This document shows positions 62,674 to 64,000 of a DNA stretch of 64,000 nucleotides, piece after piece. Each line of letters opens with the position of its first letter. Within the stretch, counting starts at the first letter, position 1. Source of the DNA: Rhytidiadelphus loreus (Eukaryota > Streptophyta > Bryopsida > Hypnales > Hylocomiaceae). The stretch lies in the NCBI GenBank assembly GCA_947034895.1, contig OX344762.1, positions 45,364,760 to 45,428,759 on the forward strand, written 5' to 3'. The notes below the pieces were generated by a model. It had not been told where the DNA came from, did no database searches, and saw only the letters and a list, made by a program, of their open reading frames with translations. The position numbers were made by a program, and so were the translations under genes.

Positions 62674-64000
62674 TTGTTAAATTTAGTATATCTCAACTAG
62701 AGCCCTCTCATATTTGAACTCCCACCAAGCTAGAGCTTTTTAACTGATATACTAATAATTCTAACCTTATACCAATAATTGAAGCAACAACATATGACAT
62801 GTTTGCTACGGAGTATTATGTTTTAAGGTTAGCCATCAGCTTTGTGGCAATTATAAATGCCATACTAATAGTTGTGGCAACGGCATAGAGCATGTTAGAG
62901 CATGCCTACTAGGCTTGCAAAATGGATGAACTTGTTGGAGCCAACTTGAAAAACAACTCCACTGGGCAGGCTTGCGAAATGGATGACTTTCACATTTGTC
63001 GTCCTAGTTATGGTAAGGAGAATGTTGGCTAACTATAGTTCAAAGATTATATGGGCAATTTTGTTAAAATGGCGGTATTCCATGTGCCATTTTCAAACCG
63101 CTTGATCTAAACTAAAAAATCAACATCTAGGATTGGTTAAGATTTCAAAAATCTTCGACTACTATAGATTTCAGAAATCTAGGACTAGTATAGATTTTAG
63201 ACCGCACGATCTAAACTGTAAAAGTGACACCTGGGACAAACGCAGATTTCAGACATCTAAAAGACATATAGATTTCAAATATGTAAGAGAGTTGTACATT
63301 TCAGAGCGCCCCATCTGAACCGTAAAAACTGCCAAATAACGGAATTGGTGTCATTTTAACGAAATTGCCCATTTATCAAAGCTTGAATGCTTCTTTTCCC
63401 CCTGCATCTGGCTCAATGAAGAGGAGCTGACGACGTGAACATGGAATAAACTGTAAATTCAAATCTGGACGGGTCTACCAAGATTTTCAGGTCACTCCCC
63501 GCTTGTGGAGAATGTGCGTGGAATCTAGCTAATCAAGGAAACCTGGGTTGGAGGTGGAATGGCAGGAGCAATCGGTCCTCTGAGTTCTGAGGTTCAATTG
63601 TTTGTAGCTCGATCTTGACACTTACAGTGACAGACGTCGAACGAATGATTCAAATTACACAAAATTATTTCAAGTTTCAAGTTTCAAGATTCTAGAACAG
63701 GGTGAATGATCTGTACGTACGCGTGGAGCGGTACACATTTGCAGGCGAATTAGAAAACAAGAGCTAGCTAGCCCACGTTGAAAACCCCGCGCGACCATCT
63801 TGCAACTACAGTCTGCACTGAAAAAGAGTCGATCAATCTTCCGTCAATTGAAAATAGAGAAAAAAAGGAAATTAAGTCTCAAAGATTCCACCACTTCGAT
63901 CGAGCCCCTCCCATGATTGTCAATGGAGGAAACGTAACACTCATCCGTATTTTCAGACCTTTTCGCCACCAAAATTAAAGAATACCATACTATCTCTCGT

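Larger units (their letters stand above)
55099..64000. other. Gene-poor region downstream of the EBS-like gene
   Basis: It includes the EBS 3' region (to about 55600), AT-rich DNA, an (ATT)n run, a foldback element (59064-59213), tandem repeats (59645-59990, 61614-61941, 61904-62155), an exon-like island (60568-60663) and a dispersed repeat (62430-62673). 63380-64000 is more balanced in composition and may be the flank of a gene outside the window; no coding exon was recognised in it. Confidence 0.55.

Overview
This window is nuclear DNA of a land plant. Every gene I recognise is a plant-type gene with short GT-AG introns: a SNI1 homologue, an early light-induced protein (ELIP), IMP dehydrogenase, a plastid/cytosolic-type isochorismatase hydrolase and an EBS/SHL-type BAH-PHD histone reader. 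The genes sit as moderately GC-rich islands in very AT-rich DNA full of old repeats. I cannot place the species; a non-angiosperm lineage is possible (divergent SNI1, intronless ELIP) but that is a guess.

Layout. 1-17 kb is gene-free and repeat-rich. Its main feature is an 8.2 kb palindrome (arms 1705-4254 and 7351-9900, equal length, apparently indel-free, 3.1 kb spacer). Also here are short elements flanked by TTAA with CCC...GGG ends, a miniature CACTA element with a clear target duplication (15951-16384), and two decayed copies of a coding sequence made of about 22-residue repeats. 17.6-22.9 kb holds SNI1 on the minus strand in about 15-16 exons; one junction contains an in-frame TAG that needs either a 51-nt intron or a broken allele. 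23-32 kb is AT-rich with dispersed repeats, a third TTAA-flanked element and a Helitron-like end. 32.2-33.2 kb holds the intronless ELIP gene on the minus strand with a TATA box, ABRE/G-box motifs and a 78-bp hairpin MITE upstream.

34.5-42.2 kb holds IMPDH (4 coding exons plus a probable leader intron) followed on the same strand by the isochorismatase gene (5 coding exons). The upstream region of IMPDH is duplicated upstream of the isochorismatase gene: the copies are 34568-35149 and 39251-39627, and the IMPDH copy carries an extra GC-rich block of about 280 bp. 42.2-52.4 kb is AT-rich repeat DNA with a foldback element, a CACTA terminus and, at 51.5-51.9 kb, a minus-strand coding-like island I cannot name. 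52.4-55.1 kb is the EBS-like gene (5 exons). 55.1-64 kb is again gene-poor, with an (ATT)n microsatellite, a foldback element, 82-bp and 132-bp tandem repeats and an isolated exon-like 96-bp island.

The genes do not form a cluster or pathway in any obvious way. SNI1 is a defence/DNA-repair regulator (SMC5/6-associated), EBS a chromatin reader, ELIP a photoprotective thylakoid protein, IMPDH makes XMP for guanine nucleotides, and the isochorismatase-fold enzyme has no certain substrate. No CRISPR, rRNA or tRNA was recognised. Exon boundaries were derived by hand from splice signals, reading-frame continuity and remembered family sequences, not from transcripts.
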